Assembly: GCA_030145015.1 (NCBI GenBank)
Contig: JAQYWI010000212.1
Span: 1 to 8,779 of the forward strand
Length of the DNA: 8,779 nucleotides
Direction of reading: 5' to 3'
Source of the DNA: Desulfobacterales bacterium
GTDB lineage: Bacteria > Desulfobacterota > Desulfobacteria > Desulfobacterales > JAHEIW01
Shown piece by piece: positions 1 to 4,798 of this stretch. Within the stretch, counting starts at the first letter, position 1. Every line of letters starts with the position of its first letter. The translations under genes and the position numbers were made by a program. The notes under the pieces are model-generated. The model was not told where the DNA came from. It did no database searches and worked only from the letters and a program-made list of their open reading frames with translations.

Positions 1-60
1 TTCATCATCGAGGACATAACGTGTCGCACCTTCAAAAGTTTTGTTCAAATTTTCAGTCAT
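1..60 (-). CDS. N-terminus of probable MoxR-family AAA+ ATPase (partial)
   Basis: Only the first 20 codons are inside the window, read leftward from ATG at 60-58: MTENLNKTFEGATRYVLDDE. A Shine-Dalgarno-like GAGGTAA lies at about 64-70. The motif F-E-G-(T/A)-x-x-Y-V-x-x-D-(D/E) close to the N-terminus resembles the region just before the Walker A motif of MoxR-type AAA+ ATPases, which act as chaperones for inserting metal cofactors or maturing protein complexes. The Walker A motif itself would lie beyond the left edge, so this identification is inference from a very short match. The gene follows the MetE-like gene on the same strand with about 127 nt between them, so the two could be co-transcribed. 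It could equally be an unrelated protein. Confidence 0.5.
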   Translation of the reverse strand, partial: MTENLNKTFEGATRYVLDDE

Positions 61-111
61 TCTTTACCTCGCAAAAATTAGTTCTTTAAAAATATAATTA
101 TTAGTTAAATA

Positions 112-189
112 AAGCTGGGAGGCCAGAAGGCCTGGAAGCAAATAAGCCTTGGAGCCTTCAAGCATCCCAGCCTCCCAGCCTTCCAGCTT
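112..189. repeat. GC-rich imperfect inverted repeat (AGCTGGGAGGC type)
   Basis: The left arm starts AAGCTGGGAGGC at 112. The right arm, read on the other strand from 189, starts AAGCTGGAAGGC. About 20 of 28 positions match, and several mismatches allow G-U pairing. The interior is made of variations on AAGC-TGG/CCTTGGAGCC. The right arm runs into the stop codon (190-188) of the MetE-like gene. It could form an RNA hairpin in the spacer between that gene and the MoxR-like gene. No U-tract follows, so it is not called a terminator. It looks like a member of a dispersed low-complexity repeat family, which cannot be proven from one copy. Confidence 0.55.
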
Positions 190-1258
190 ATGTCCTTTGC
201 CTTATCCGTTGTGAAATTTCCCGTGTCAATTTCAGCACTTTGACGGCCTGTTCGGTGCTTAACGATCCGGCACCGCAACTTGGCGTGATTAGAGACTGAG
301 ATACAAGTTGATCTGATTCAACGCCCAGTTTTTCAATATGGCCGGCTTTTTCTTTCCACTGGCGCATTAAGGATTCGGTGGTTTCAAAATCCAGTTTATC
401 TGCTTCCAGGGTCGGCACCATCCCCCAGGCAATAATTTTCCCCGCATCCAGAAATTCTTTGATCTTGGCTGCATAAAGCATAAAACGATCAAAATAAGAA
501 TAGGCGTCAAAGCTGACAATATCTGCCGATGAATCCAGGATCAGCGACCAATCCGTGTTGGCGCAGACATGCACCCCGGCCAAACCGCCTTCTGCATGCA
601 CGGCTGCTATTACCTCTTCAAGGCTTTGGGCAATCTCATCCCGGGAAATGGTGATAAATTCAGATGATCCAAACCCGGCCAGGGCGGGCTCATCAATAAA
701 AATAATGACCGGACAATCAAATTGGCTTAACTCGCGTGTTTGCCAGCGGGACTTTAAGGCCAGCAGCTTAACAGCTGCGTCTTTAATCTGCTCGTCGTAA
801 ATAATGGCTTTTTTGTTCTGATCCGAAATTGCCGTACAGAACGTGAACGGCCCGGTGATTTGACCCTTGACCGCTACCGGTGGAGCCGACAGGTGTTTTA
901 AACCCTCGACAAAAATAAAAAACCCTTTCGTCGTATCTTTATCCAAAGCAAATCTGGAATCAGATAGATCGGCATTTTCTTCTACGACCGCCATATAGTC
1001 TTCATAGAACTGAACGAGCTCGCTGTTAAAATCATCTGCGGCAGTATCAATGTATTGGCGGTCTTCAACCGAACAAAGCCCCGGCAAACCCGGCATGAAT
1101 TGAGCAACCATTCCTTCCTCTTCATGCACCGGAAGCTGGATCCACAAAGGGATCTCAGGCATGTATTCCAACACAAGCCTAAAGGCTTCCCGGTGTTCGG
1201 CCAAGGGCAAACTGCCAATAAAAACAGGAAGGCCATCCGGCTGGAATGGCTTGACCAT
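188..1258 (-). CDS. MetE/UROD-fold protein, core methionine synthase-like methyltransferase
   Basis: A 356-residue protein resembling the C-terminal catalytic barrel of cobalamin-independent methionine synthase (MetE), without the MetE N-terminal domain. Visible features: an N-terminal segment with F-I-G-S-L-P-L, K-G-Q-I-T-G-P-F-T near residues 130-140, I-D-E-P-A-L near 190, the zinc-ligand pair H230-V-C232 in H-V-C-A-N-T-D-W, and C328 in P-S-C-G-A-G-S-L. These match the H-x-C...C pattern of MetE zinc sites. The fourth MetE ligand, a Glu about 22 residues after the first Cys, seems to be replaced by D251 in S-F-D-A-Y. Short MetE-like proteins of this kind occur in anaerobes and archaea, where some use methyl-cobalamin or a corrinoid protein as methyl donor; that role here is inference. 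It is probably cytoplasmic. The start is supported by AGGAG at 1270-1266. I see no clear riboswitch upstream. The next gene on this strand is the probable MoxR ATPase. Confidence 0.75.
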   Translation of the reverse strand: MVKPFQPDGLPVFIGSLPLAEHREAFRLVLEYMPEIPLWIQLPVHEEEGMVAQFMPGLPGLCSVEDRQYIDTAADDFNSELVQFYEDYMAVVEENADLSDSRFALDKDTTKGFFIFVEGLKHLSAPPVAVKGQITGPFTFCTAISDQNKKAIIYDEQIKDAAVKLLALKSRWQTRELSQFDCPVIIFIDEPALAGFGSSEFITISRDEIAQSLEEVIAAVHAEGGLAGVHVCANTDWSLILDSSADIVSFDAYSYFDRFMLYAAKIKEFLDAGKIIAWGMVPTLEADKLDFETTESLMRQWKEKAGHIEKLGVESDQLVSQSLITPSCGAGSLSTEQAVKVLKLTREISQRIRQRT

Positions 1259-1432
1259 GGTAAAGCTCCTTATAATTTAAAATTTAAACCTATAAAGTTA
1301 ACACTCTTAATTATGTTTGACAAGGCTTAGATAAGGCCGGCCGATTATCGGTTATGAGTTGAGTCCGACTGATCCCCATAAGTATACCAGATTGCACAAA
1401 ATTTTGATTTTAAAACGCTAAAATTGAAAAGA

Positions 1433-1461
1433 TTGACACAAAAATAGCCCGGTGTTATAGT
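1433..1461 (+). promoter_or_regulatory. Near-consensus sigma70 promoter for the Cys-rich gene and tatA
   Basis: TTGACA at 1433-1438 is a perfect -35 box. It is followed by a 17-nt spacer and TATAGT at 1456-1461 (5 of 6 matches to TATAAT). Transcription would start near 1468, giving a leader of about 47 nt before the GTG start at 1515. Confidence 0.8.
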
Positions 1462-1486
1462 CAAATTCCCGTTCGGAAGATGCACC

Positions 1487-1501
1487 GTTCTAAGATAGAA
1501 C
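1487..1501 (+). other. Small leader hairpin
   Basis: GTTCTA at 1487-1492 pairs perfectly with TAGAAC at 1496-1501 around an AGA loop. It lies in the predicted leader, three bases before the AGAGG ribosome binding site, so it could modulate translation initiation. It is only 6 bp and may be chance. Confidence 0.35.
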
Positions 1502-1503
1502 CC

Positions 1504-1508
1504 AGAGG
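1504..1508 (+). promoter_or_regulatory. Ribosome binding site that decides the GTG start
   Basis: AGAGG at 1504-1508 directly touches the possible TTG start at 1509 (zero spacing) but lies 6 nt before GTG at 1515. Normal spacing therefore favours GTG 1515. Confidence 0.65.
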
Positions 1509-1514
1509 TTGCCT

Positions 1515-1925
1515 GTGGCGGATATCATATCCATCGATAAAAAGCTTGATCTGGTTAAAGATAAAAAAGCCGCTTTAATTCGAAGGCGCAAGGTACTGGC
1601 CGTACAAAAGGTATTTCAATGTACCCATTGCGTGTTGAAATGTGAGAAATGCGGCACCCAAATCGAGCAAGATTCAGAAGTCGGCCTAAAGCATCACCGA
1701 AATCTAAGGGTTCCATATAACTTCTGTAAGGCATGCTCGGAAGAATATATGGAATACATCGATCGCCTTAAAGGCGGCGGGGATTCAGATTGCTACTGGC
1801 ACAATGAGGCCTGGATTGATGCCTGGTCAAAATGGATTGAATACCAAAGCAGTGTTGACCGTTATATAAAATCAAAAGAGTTTAAGAAACTGCTCGATGA
1901 GCTGAAACAAAGCAAGCCTGGATAA
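1515..1925 (+). CDS. Small Cys-rich zinc-ribbon-like protein of unknown function
   Basis: A 136-residue soluble protein from GTG at 1515; a TTG six bases upstream would add two residues but has no room for a ribosome binding site. I do not recognise a named family. The N-terminus (residues 8-32) is Lys/Arg-rich and probably helical. Cysteines follow as C36-x2-C39-x3-C43-x2-C46 and C71-x2-C74, with C93 and H60-H61 in addition. C43/C46 with C71/C74 could form a zinc ribbon. The C-terminal third is aromatic, with several Trp and Tyr residues (W95, W100 and others), and ends in a charged helix. There is no signal peptide or membrane segment, so it is likely cytoplasmic. It is the first gene of a two-gene unit with tatA (12 nt between stop and start), which suggests co-expression but does not prove a role in protein export. 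It could instead bind nucleic acid or a metal cofactor. Confidence 0.75.
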   Translation: MADIISIDKKLDLVKDKKAALIRRRKVLAVQKVFQCTHCVLKCEKCGTQIEQDSEVGLKHHRNLRVPYNFCKACSEEYMEYIDRLKGGGDSDCYWHNEAWIDAWSKWIEYQSSVDRYIKSKEFKKLLDELKQSKPG

Positions 1926-1937
1926 TTAGGAGGTATT

Positions 1938-2120
1938 ATGTTTGGAATTGGAATGCCGGAACTGATTATTATACTGATAATAATTCTGATTATATTCGGC
2001 GCCGGGAAACTGCCTGAAATCGGAGCGGGAATGGGTAAAGCCATCCGAAATTTCAAGGGGGCGTCGGACGAAGAAGAAAAAAAAGAGCCCGATAAAATCG
2101 AAGACGATAAGGAGTCCTAA
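1938..2120 (+). CDS. tatA: Sec-independent protein translocase subunit TatA/TatE
   Basis: A 60-residue protein with the full TatA layout: a short periplasmic N-terminus with a polar residue before the membrane helix (P7-E8), a single Ile/Leu-rich membrane helix (about residues 9-19), the F20-G21 hinge, an amphipathic helix with K24-L-P-E-I-G (residues 24-40), and a short acidic/basic tail. TatA oligomers form the size-adjustable passage of the twin-arginine translocation system, which exports folded, often cofactor-containing proteins. AGGAGGT at 1928-1934 lies 3 nt before the ATG, a strong ribosome binding site. No tatB or tatC is adjacent, so these must be encoded elsewhere. This is common outside the enterobacteria, where one TatA-type protein can serve both the TatA and TatB roles. 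The gene is transcribed with the Cys-rich gene upstream, and a terminator follows. Confidence 0.93.
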   Translation: MFGIGMPELIIILIIILIIFGAGKLPEIGAGMGKAIRNFKGASDEEEKKEPDKIEDDKES

Positions 2121-2138
2121 TCCGGAACAGGGCTCCTT
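2109..2138 (+). other. Hairpin overlapping the tatA stop codon
   Basis: AAGGAGTCC at 2109-2117 pairs with GGGCTCCTT at 2130-2138 (9 bp including one G-U) around a 12-nt loop that contains the tatA stop codon. Only a TTT follows, so it is at best a weak terminator or a 3'-end stabiliser ahead of the stronger one downstream. Confidence 0.4.
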
Positions 2139-2170
2139 TACGATACCTGTAAAGAAAAGTATGGCAATCG

Positions 2171-2208
2171 CCGGGCAGTTAAAAGTCGTAACAAACTGCC
2201 CGGTTTTA
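2171..2208 (+). terminator. Rho-independent terminator after tatA
   Basis: CCGGGCAGTT at 2171-2180 pairs perfectly with AACTGCCCGG at 2194-2203 (10 bp, 13-nt loop) and is followed by TTTTATATTT. It lies about 50 nt after the tatA stop codon and is oriented to end the Cys-rich gene/tatA transcript. Confidence 0.85.
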
Positions 2209-2336
2209 TATTTACCAACCTCGAGCTTCTAATTGTTACAAAATATCCCCTGAGTCGACCCCGCCGCCGAACTCAAATTCACAATGCCCCATCAAGCTAT
2301 CTTTCGGTCTGCCCGGCATCAGAAAGGAAAAATCGA

Positions 2337-2768
2337 CTAAAACGGAATGTCATCATCTTCGGGTGCTTTTATCGATGAACTTTCAAAATTAGAAGCCGGG
2401 GCACCGCCTTCCGCTCGAACTCCGGGGCCGGCATCCCGTCCACCAAGGAATTGTACATCAGATGCAATGATTTCGGTGGTGTATCTCTTGTTGCCATCCC
2501 GATCTTCCCAGGAACGCGTCTGGATCCGCCCTTCGACATAAACCTGTCGACCTTTCGAAAGGTATTCGCCGCAAATTTCACCGAGTTTACTCCAGGCAAC
2601 AATTCGGTGCCACTCGGTGCGCTCCTTTTTTTCACCCGAATCCTTATCTTTCCACTCCTCGGATGTGGCAATGTTGAAATTTGCAACCGCCACACCGCTG
2701 GGCGTGTAACGAACCTCGGGATCACTCCCCAGCCGACCGACTAAAATCGCCTTGTTTATTCCTGACAT
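2337..2768 (-). CDS. ssb: Single-stranded DNA-binding protein
   Basis: A 143-residue protein with one N-terminal OB fold (residues 1-110) starting [14 protein letters not shown]. The aromatic residues that stack on single-stranded DNA in E. coli SSB are present at matching places: W39, W53, W59 (Phe in E. coli) and W87. A flexible Gly/Pro/Ser-rich linker (about residues 110-135) leads to the acidic tip D-D-D-I-P-F, which recruits DNA repair and replication partners. The protein binds single-stranded DNA as a tetramer. A strong ribosome binding site, GGGGAGGG, lies at 2780-2773 just before the ATG. The gene is monocistronic here, flanked by the tatA terminator on the 3' side and a non-coding, repeat-bearing region on the 5' side, without the rpsF or rpsR neighbours seen in some genomes. 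Confidence 0.97.
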   Translation of the reverse strand: MSGINKAILVGRLGSDPEVRYTPSGVAVANFNIATSEEWKDKDSGEKKERTEWHRIVAWSKLGEICGEYLSKGRQVYVEGRIQTRSWEDRDGNKRYTTEIIASDVQFLGGRDAGPGVRAEGGAPASNFESSSIKAPEDDDIPF

Positions 2769-2808
2769 TTTTCCCTCCCCTCAATGTTGCCAATATTTTA
2801 TCACAAAA

Positions 2809-2837
2809 TTGATACAGGAAACTGGGCTCCGTGTCAA
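2809..2837 (-). promoter_or_regulatory. Probable sigma70 promoter for ssb
   Basis: On the minus strand, TTGACA (2837-2832) is followed after 17 nt by TATCAA (2814-2809; 4 of 6 matches to TATAAT). The predicted start near 2802 gives a leader of about 34 nt. A TAAAAT at 2800-2795 has no well-spaced -35 box. I see no LexA-type operator here. Confidence 0.5.
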
Positions 2838-3057
2838 TCCACCCCCGGTTTTCATTCCAAAATGGATCTTTTCTGTTGTGTAGGGTTCTCCGCGGGTTTT
2901 AGCCTTCAACGTAATCGACAGCGGCTCGAACCACCAGCGCATGGATGAGAATGGCTCTTTACAGAAGTTTCTAATTCAGTGTACCCTAATGTTGTGTCCC
3001 ACAAAGATGTTAGAAAAATCGTATGGTATATTTTATTCCAGACGAGTTCTTTAATTA
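2838..3057. other. Non-coding region with no recognisable gene
   Basis: Upstream of the ssb promoter and before the AT-rich repeat. I find no RNA gene, no ribosome-bound ORF and no strong palindrome. Short open stretches on the minus strand (for example a 53-codon ORF at 2942-2781) lack ribosome binding sites and cross the ssb promoter. The segment may hold degenerate remnants of coding DNA, but nothing is identifiable. Confidence 0.5.
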
Positions 3058-3203
3058 AGAAAATTCCAAGCACCAATTTACAAATAACAAACAATATCCA
3101 AATTCGAATTTTCAATGATTCAAACAAGTTTGGAACTTGATTGGATTGGAACTTGAGATTTGTTTGTGATTTGGAATTTGTCATTTGGGATTTAGGATTT
3201 AGA
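3058..3203. repeat. AT-rich imperfect inverted repeat (ATTTGGAATTTG type)
   Basis: The right arm (3128-3203) is built from variations of GATTTGGAATTTG and TTGGGATTTAGG. The left arm (3058-3125) is their approximate reverse complement (CCAAATTC, CAAATAACAAAC, AATTCCAAGC). The two arms meet at CAAAC-AA-GTTTG (3121-3132). Conceptual translation of the two arms, each read in its own outward direction, gives similar peptides (L-R-F-V-C-D-L-E-F-V-I-W-D-L on the plus strand; I-R-I-W-I-L-F-V-I-C-K-L on the minus strand), which supports their common origin. The repeat extends the reading frame of the downstream gene artificially by 21 codons and ends immediately before its real ATG. It looks like a small non-autonomous dispersed element. 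Confidence 0.65.
3194..3197 (+). promoter_or_regulatory. AGGA ribosome binding site lying inside the repeat
   Basis: AGGA at 3194-3197 is 6 nt before ATG 3204, giving a usable though weak ribosome binding site. It falls within the terminal unit of the AT-rich repeat, so the repeat seems to supply the translation signal of the methyltransferase gene. Confidence 0.4.
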
Positions 3204-4526
3204 ATGCCCTCTGAGGATCCACTTTCCAAACGCATTAAGCGGCATATCATCGGTCGGAGGCACAACTTTTTTGTTGCGACCTCTCCCGGTTTTGAACCGG
3301 TGTGTCTGCAGGAATTGTTGAAACTTAAACCGGCTGCCGGCGAAGCTCGTGTAGCCCCTGGCGGAGTGGAATTTGAAGGCCGTCTGGATGATTGTTATCT
3401 TGCGAACTTAAATCTGCGTTCGGCCAATCGAATTTTAATGCGTATTCACACCTTCAAGTCATCCAATTTCAGAAAACTTGAAAAAAAACTTGGCGATATT
3501 CCCTGGGAGCTGTATCTGCATGCCGGCAGAGTTCCTAAAGTGCATGTATCCACGAAGCATTGCCGGCTCCGCCATTCAGGTGCGATTGCAGAAAGATTTC
3601 GCACGACCATCGCCAGCCAGCTGTCCCGGCTCGAGTCAACGACCACCCGCAAAGCGGGTGGCTCGGATTTTACCGCCATAGGCGGGAAAAGACAGGGGCG
3701 CGAAGTGCCCCAATCGTTGAAAACAACGCGGTGCGAACCGGGTGCGAAGCACCCGGTTTGGAAAACCCAATCCGACAAAATAATGACAAAAATCGCATCA
3801 GCAGAACAGAATATATATGTACGCGGCCTTGATGACCGCTTCACCGTTTCGATTGACAGCAGCGGCGATCTTCTTTACAAACGCGGCCTCAAAAAACACG
3901 CAGGTAAAGCACCGCTGCGGGAGACACTTGCGGCGTCGGCCTTATTGCTGGCAGGTTATGACGGCCGTGATCCGCTGCTGGATCCCATGTGTGGCAGCGG
4001 AACGTTTTCACTGGAAGGCGCCTTGATGGCAAAACGCATCCCGGCGGGCTGGTTTCGGGACTTTGCATTTATGGGCTGGCCGTCATTTCGCCCGAAAAGA
4101 TGGGACTATATGAGGCGTCAGGCCGAATCCAAATTTGTAAAGCCCGATCGACCCCTGATCTTCGCTTCGGATACCGACTCCGGCGCTTGCCAAAAACTTG
4201 AAAGATGTGTGCAGAAATACAGCATGTCCGATGCCGTCCAGGTAAATTCGAGAGATTTTTTTGACCTCGATCTCCGCAAGCTTACCGATCGCGTTGGGGT
4301 GATCTGCATCAATCCACCCTACGGCCGCCGGTTGGGCGGGCGCAGTGAATCCGAAAAATTTTTTCAAGCGATTTGTAACAAACTCAAACAAAAATACCGG
4401 GGATGGAATCTGGTGTTGTTTGCGCCCAGCAGAAAATTGGCCGGCACGATTCCTTTTCAAACCAAATCCTATCCAATCTTGCACGGCGGGCTCAAACTGG
4501 CGTTATTGATCGGCAAGATTCAGTGA
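3204..4526 (+). CDS. THUMP-domain 23S rRNA (guanine-N2) methyltransferase, RlmL/YpsC family
   Basis: A 440-residue protein from ATG 3204. The frame is open to an earlier ATG at 3141, but those 21 codons are translated AT-rich repeat, and the family-like sequence begins at H20-N-F-F-V-A-T-S-P-G-F-E. A THUMP RNA-binding domain (about residues 22-145) is followed by a class I Rossmann methyltransferase domain with SAM motif I D260-P-M-C-G-S-G-T and catalytic motif IV N370-P-P-Y. This matches stand-alone RlmL N-domain proteins such as B. subtilis YpsC (about 385 residues), which methylate 23S rRNA; the exact target base is inferred from the family. The extra length lies between the two domains: residues about 147-191 are encoded by a cluster of hairpins, are low in hydrophobic residues and do not look like family sequence. 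The core motifs on both sides are intact and in frame, so the protein is probably functional. The stop codon lies in one copy of a 12-bp direct repeat. Confidence 0.9.
   Translation: MPSEDPLSKRIKRHIIGRRHNFFVATSPGFEPVCLQELLKLKPAAGEARVAPGGVEFEGRLDDCYLANLNLRSANRILMRIHTFKSSNFRKLEKKLGDIPWELYLHAGRVPKVHVSTKHCRLRHSGAIAERFRTTIASQLSRLESTTTRKAGGSDFTAIGGKRQGREVPQSLKTTRCEPGAKHPVWKTQSDKIMTKIASAEQNIYVRGLDDRFTVSIDSSGDLLYKRGLKKHAGKAPLRETLAASALLLAGYDGRDPLLDPMCGSGTFSLEGALMAKRIPAGWFRDFAFMGWPSFRPKRWDYMRRQAESKFVKPDRPLIFASDTDSGACQKLERCVQKYSMSDAVQVNSRDFFDLDLRKLTDRVGVICINPPYGRRLGGRSESEKFFQAICNKLKQKYRGWNLVLFAPSRKLAGTIPFQTKSYPILHGGLKLALLIGKIQ
3643..3775. repeat. In-frame palindromic cluster (five hairpins) inside the methyltransferase gene
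   Basis: Five consecutive hairpins: CCACCCGC/GCGGGTGG around AAA (3643-3661); CCGCC/GGCGG around ATA (3673-3685, extended by TTTT/AAAA across one mismatch); GGGGCGC/GTGCCCC around GAA (3695-3711, one G-U); CGTTG/CAACG around AAAA (3715-3728); AACCGGGTGC/GCACCCGGTT around GAA (3736-3758, perfect 10 bp). A 7-bp closing stem TCGGATT (3663-3669)/AATCCGA (3769-3775) encloses the last four, giving a multi-branched shape. The third and fifth hairpins share a GYGC-GAA-GYRC tip and so look related. No stop codon or frameshift results, so about 45 codons are added to the protein. It resembles a REP-like element or composite inserted into a coding sequence. Confidence 0.8.
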
Positions 4527-4558
4527 CTTTTAAGCCGAATTGATAACTTAATTTTGCA

Positions 4559-4655
4559 CGAGCCGGAGGCTTTCATATGCAAGGCATTTAAGGCAGAGGC
4601 TATAGTGAACTATGCCTCGGCCTTAATAACGCAGCAGATGGAAGCCTCCGGCTCG
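4559..4655. repeat. Long near-perfect palindrome (97 nt)
   Basis: CGAGCCGGAGGCTT at 4559-4572 pairs perfectly with AAGCCTCCGGCTCG at 4642-4655. Pairing continues inward: CATATGC (4574-4580) with GCAGATG (4634-4640), one mismatch; TTAAGGC (4588-4594) with GCCTTAA (4620-4626); GAGGC (4596-4600) with GCCTC (4614-4618); and ATAGT/ACTAT around a GA tip (4602-4613). In RNA it would form one long, slightly interrupted hairpin; in DNA it could extrude a cruciform. No U-tract follows, so it is not an ordinary terminator, although it may protect the 3' end of the methyltransferase mRNA. It is probably a dispersed MITE- or REP-like unit. Confidence 0.8.
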
Positions 4656-4666
4656 CCCGTAAGGGT

Positions 4667-4730
4667 GAAAAGTAATGAGATAATATGATTTTCATCCATT
4701 AAACATAATCACAACTTCTCATTAATTTTC
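4667..4730. repeat. Second inverted repeat with 13-bp arms
   Basis: GAAAAGTAATGAG at 4667-4679 pairs with CTCATTAATTTTC at 4718-4730 (12 of 13 bp) around an AT-rich 38-nt loop, which itself contains ATGA-TTT-TCAT. It lies between the long palindrome and the promoter of the amidohydrolase gene, so it could be part of the same inserted island or a regulatory site. Confidence 0.55.
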
Positions 4731-4750
4731 ATGCAAGATTCAGTTGATAA

Positions 4751-4779
4751 TTGACAGTACCGAGCTTCTTACCTATTAT
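4751..4779 (+). promoter_or_regulatory. Near-consensus sigma70 promoter for the amidohydrolase gene
   Basis: TTGACA at 4751-4756, a 17-nt spacer and TATTAT at 4774-4779 (5 of 6 matches). The predicted start near 4786 leaves only about 13 nt of leader, just enough for the ribosome binding site. The promoter lies immediately after the second copy of the 12-bp direct repeat. Confidence 0.75.
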
Positions 4780-4787
4780 CGCCTCAT

Positions 4788-4795
4788 GGAGGTGA
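4788..4795 (+). promoter_or_regulatory. Full-length Shine-Dalgarno sequence
   Basis: GGAGGTGA at 4788-4795 is complementary to the anti-Shine-Dalgarno core over eight bases, with the GGAGG core 6 nt before ATG 4799. An ATG at 4786 that overlaps it starts an 8-codon frame (including the TAA stop at 4807) in another register. This frame is probably not translated, because it has no binding site of its own and would start at the transcript end. Confidence 0.7.
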
Positions 4796-4798
4796 CCT

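Larger units (their letters stand above)
4513..4744. repeat. 12-bp direct repeat flanking a repeat island (possible target duplication)
   Basis: GCAAGATTCAGT occurs at 4513-4524 and again at 4733-4744. The first copy is the last codons and first stop-codon base of the methyltransferase gene. The second lies just before the promoter of the next gene. Between them are two palindromic structures and no gene. This is the pattern expected if a roughly 220-bp element had inserted and duplicated its target, though simple duplication of the gene end is possible. Confidence 0.5.

Noticed and set aside
1317..1349. Plus-strand TTGACA at 1317 as a promoter
   Set aside because: No -10-like hexamer at 16-18 nt; the next TA-rich stretch is too far away.
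2923..2936. tRNA-like 3' end, GGCTCGAACCACCA
   Set aside because: No matching T-stem, anticodon arm or acceptor stem can be built around it on either strand.
2781..2942. 53-codon minus-strand ORF ending 13 nt before ssb
   Set aside because: No Shine-Dalgarno sequence, covers the probable ssb promoter, and no recognisable protein family.
3141..3203. N-terminal extension of the methyltransferase from ATG 3141
   Set aside because: The 21 codons are translated AT-rich inverted repeat, and family-like sequence starts only after ATG 3204, which has an AGGA at 6 nt.
2906..3265. 119-codon minus-strand ORF
   Set aside because: Runs through both arms of the AT-rich repeat and into the methyltransferase gene; composition is repeat-derived and there is no ribosome binding site.
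3643..3775. CRISPR array or integron attC site
   Set aside because: The hairpins differ in sequence and spacing, with no constant repeat and spacer, and no cas or integrase gene nearby.
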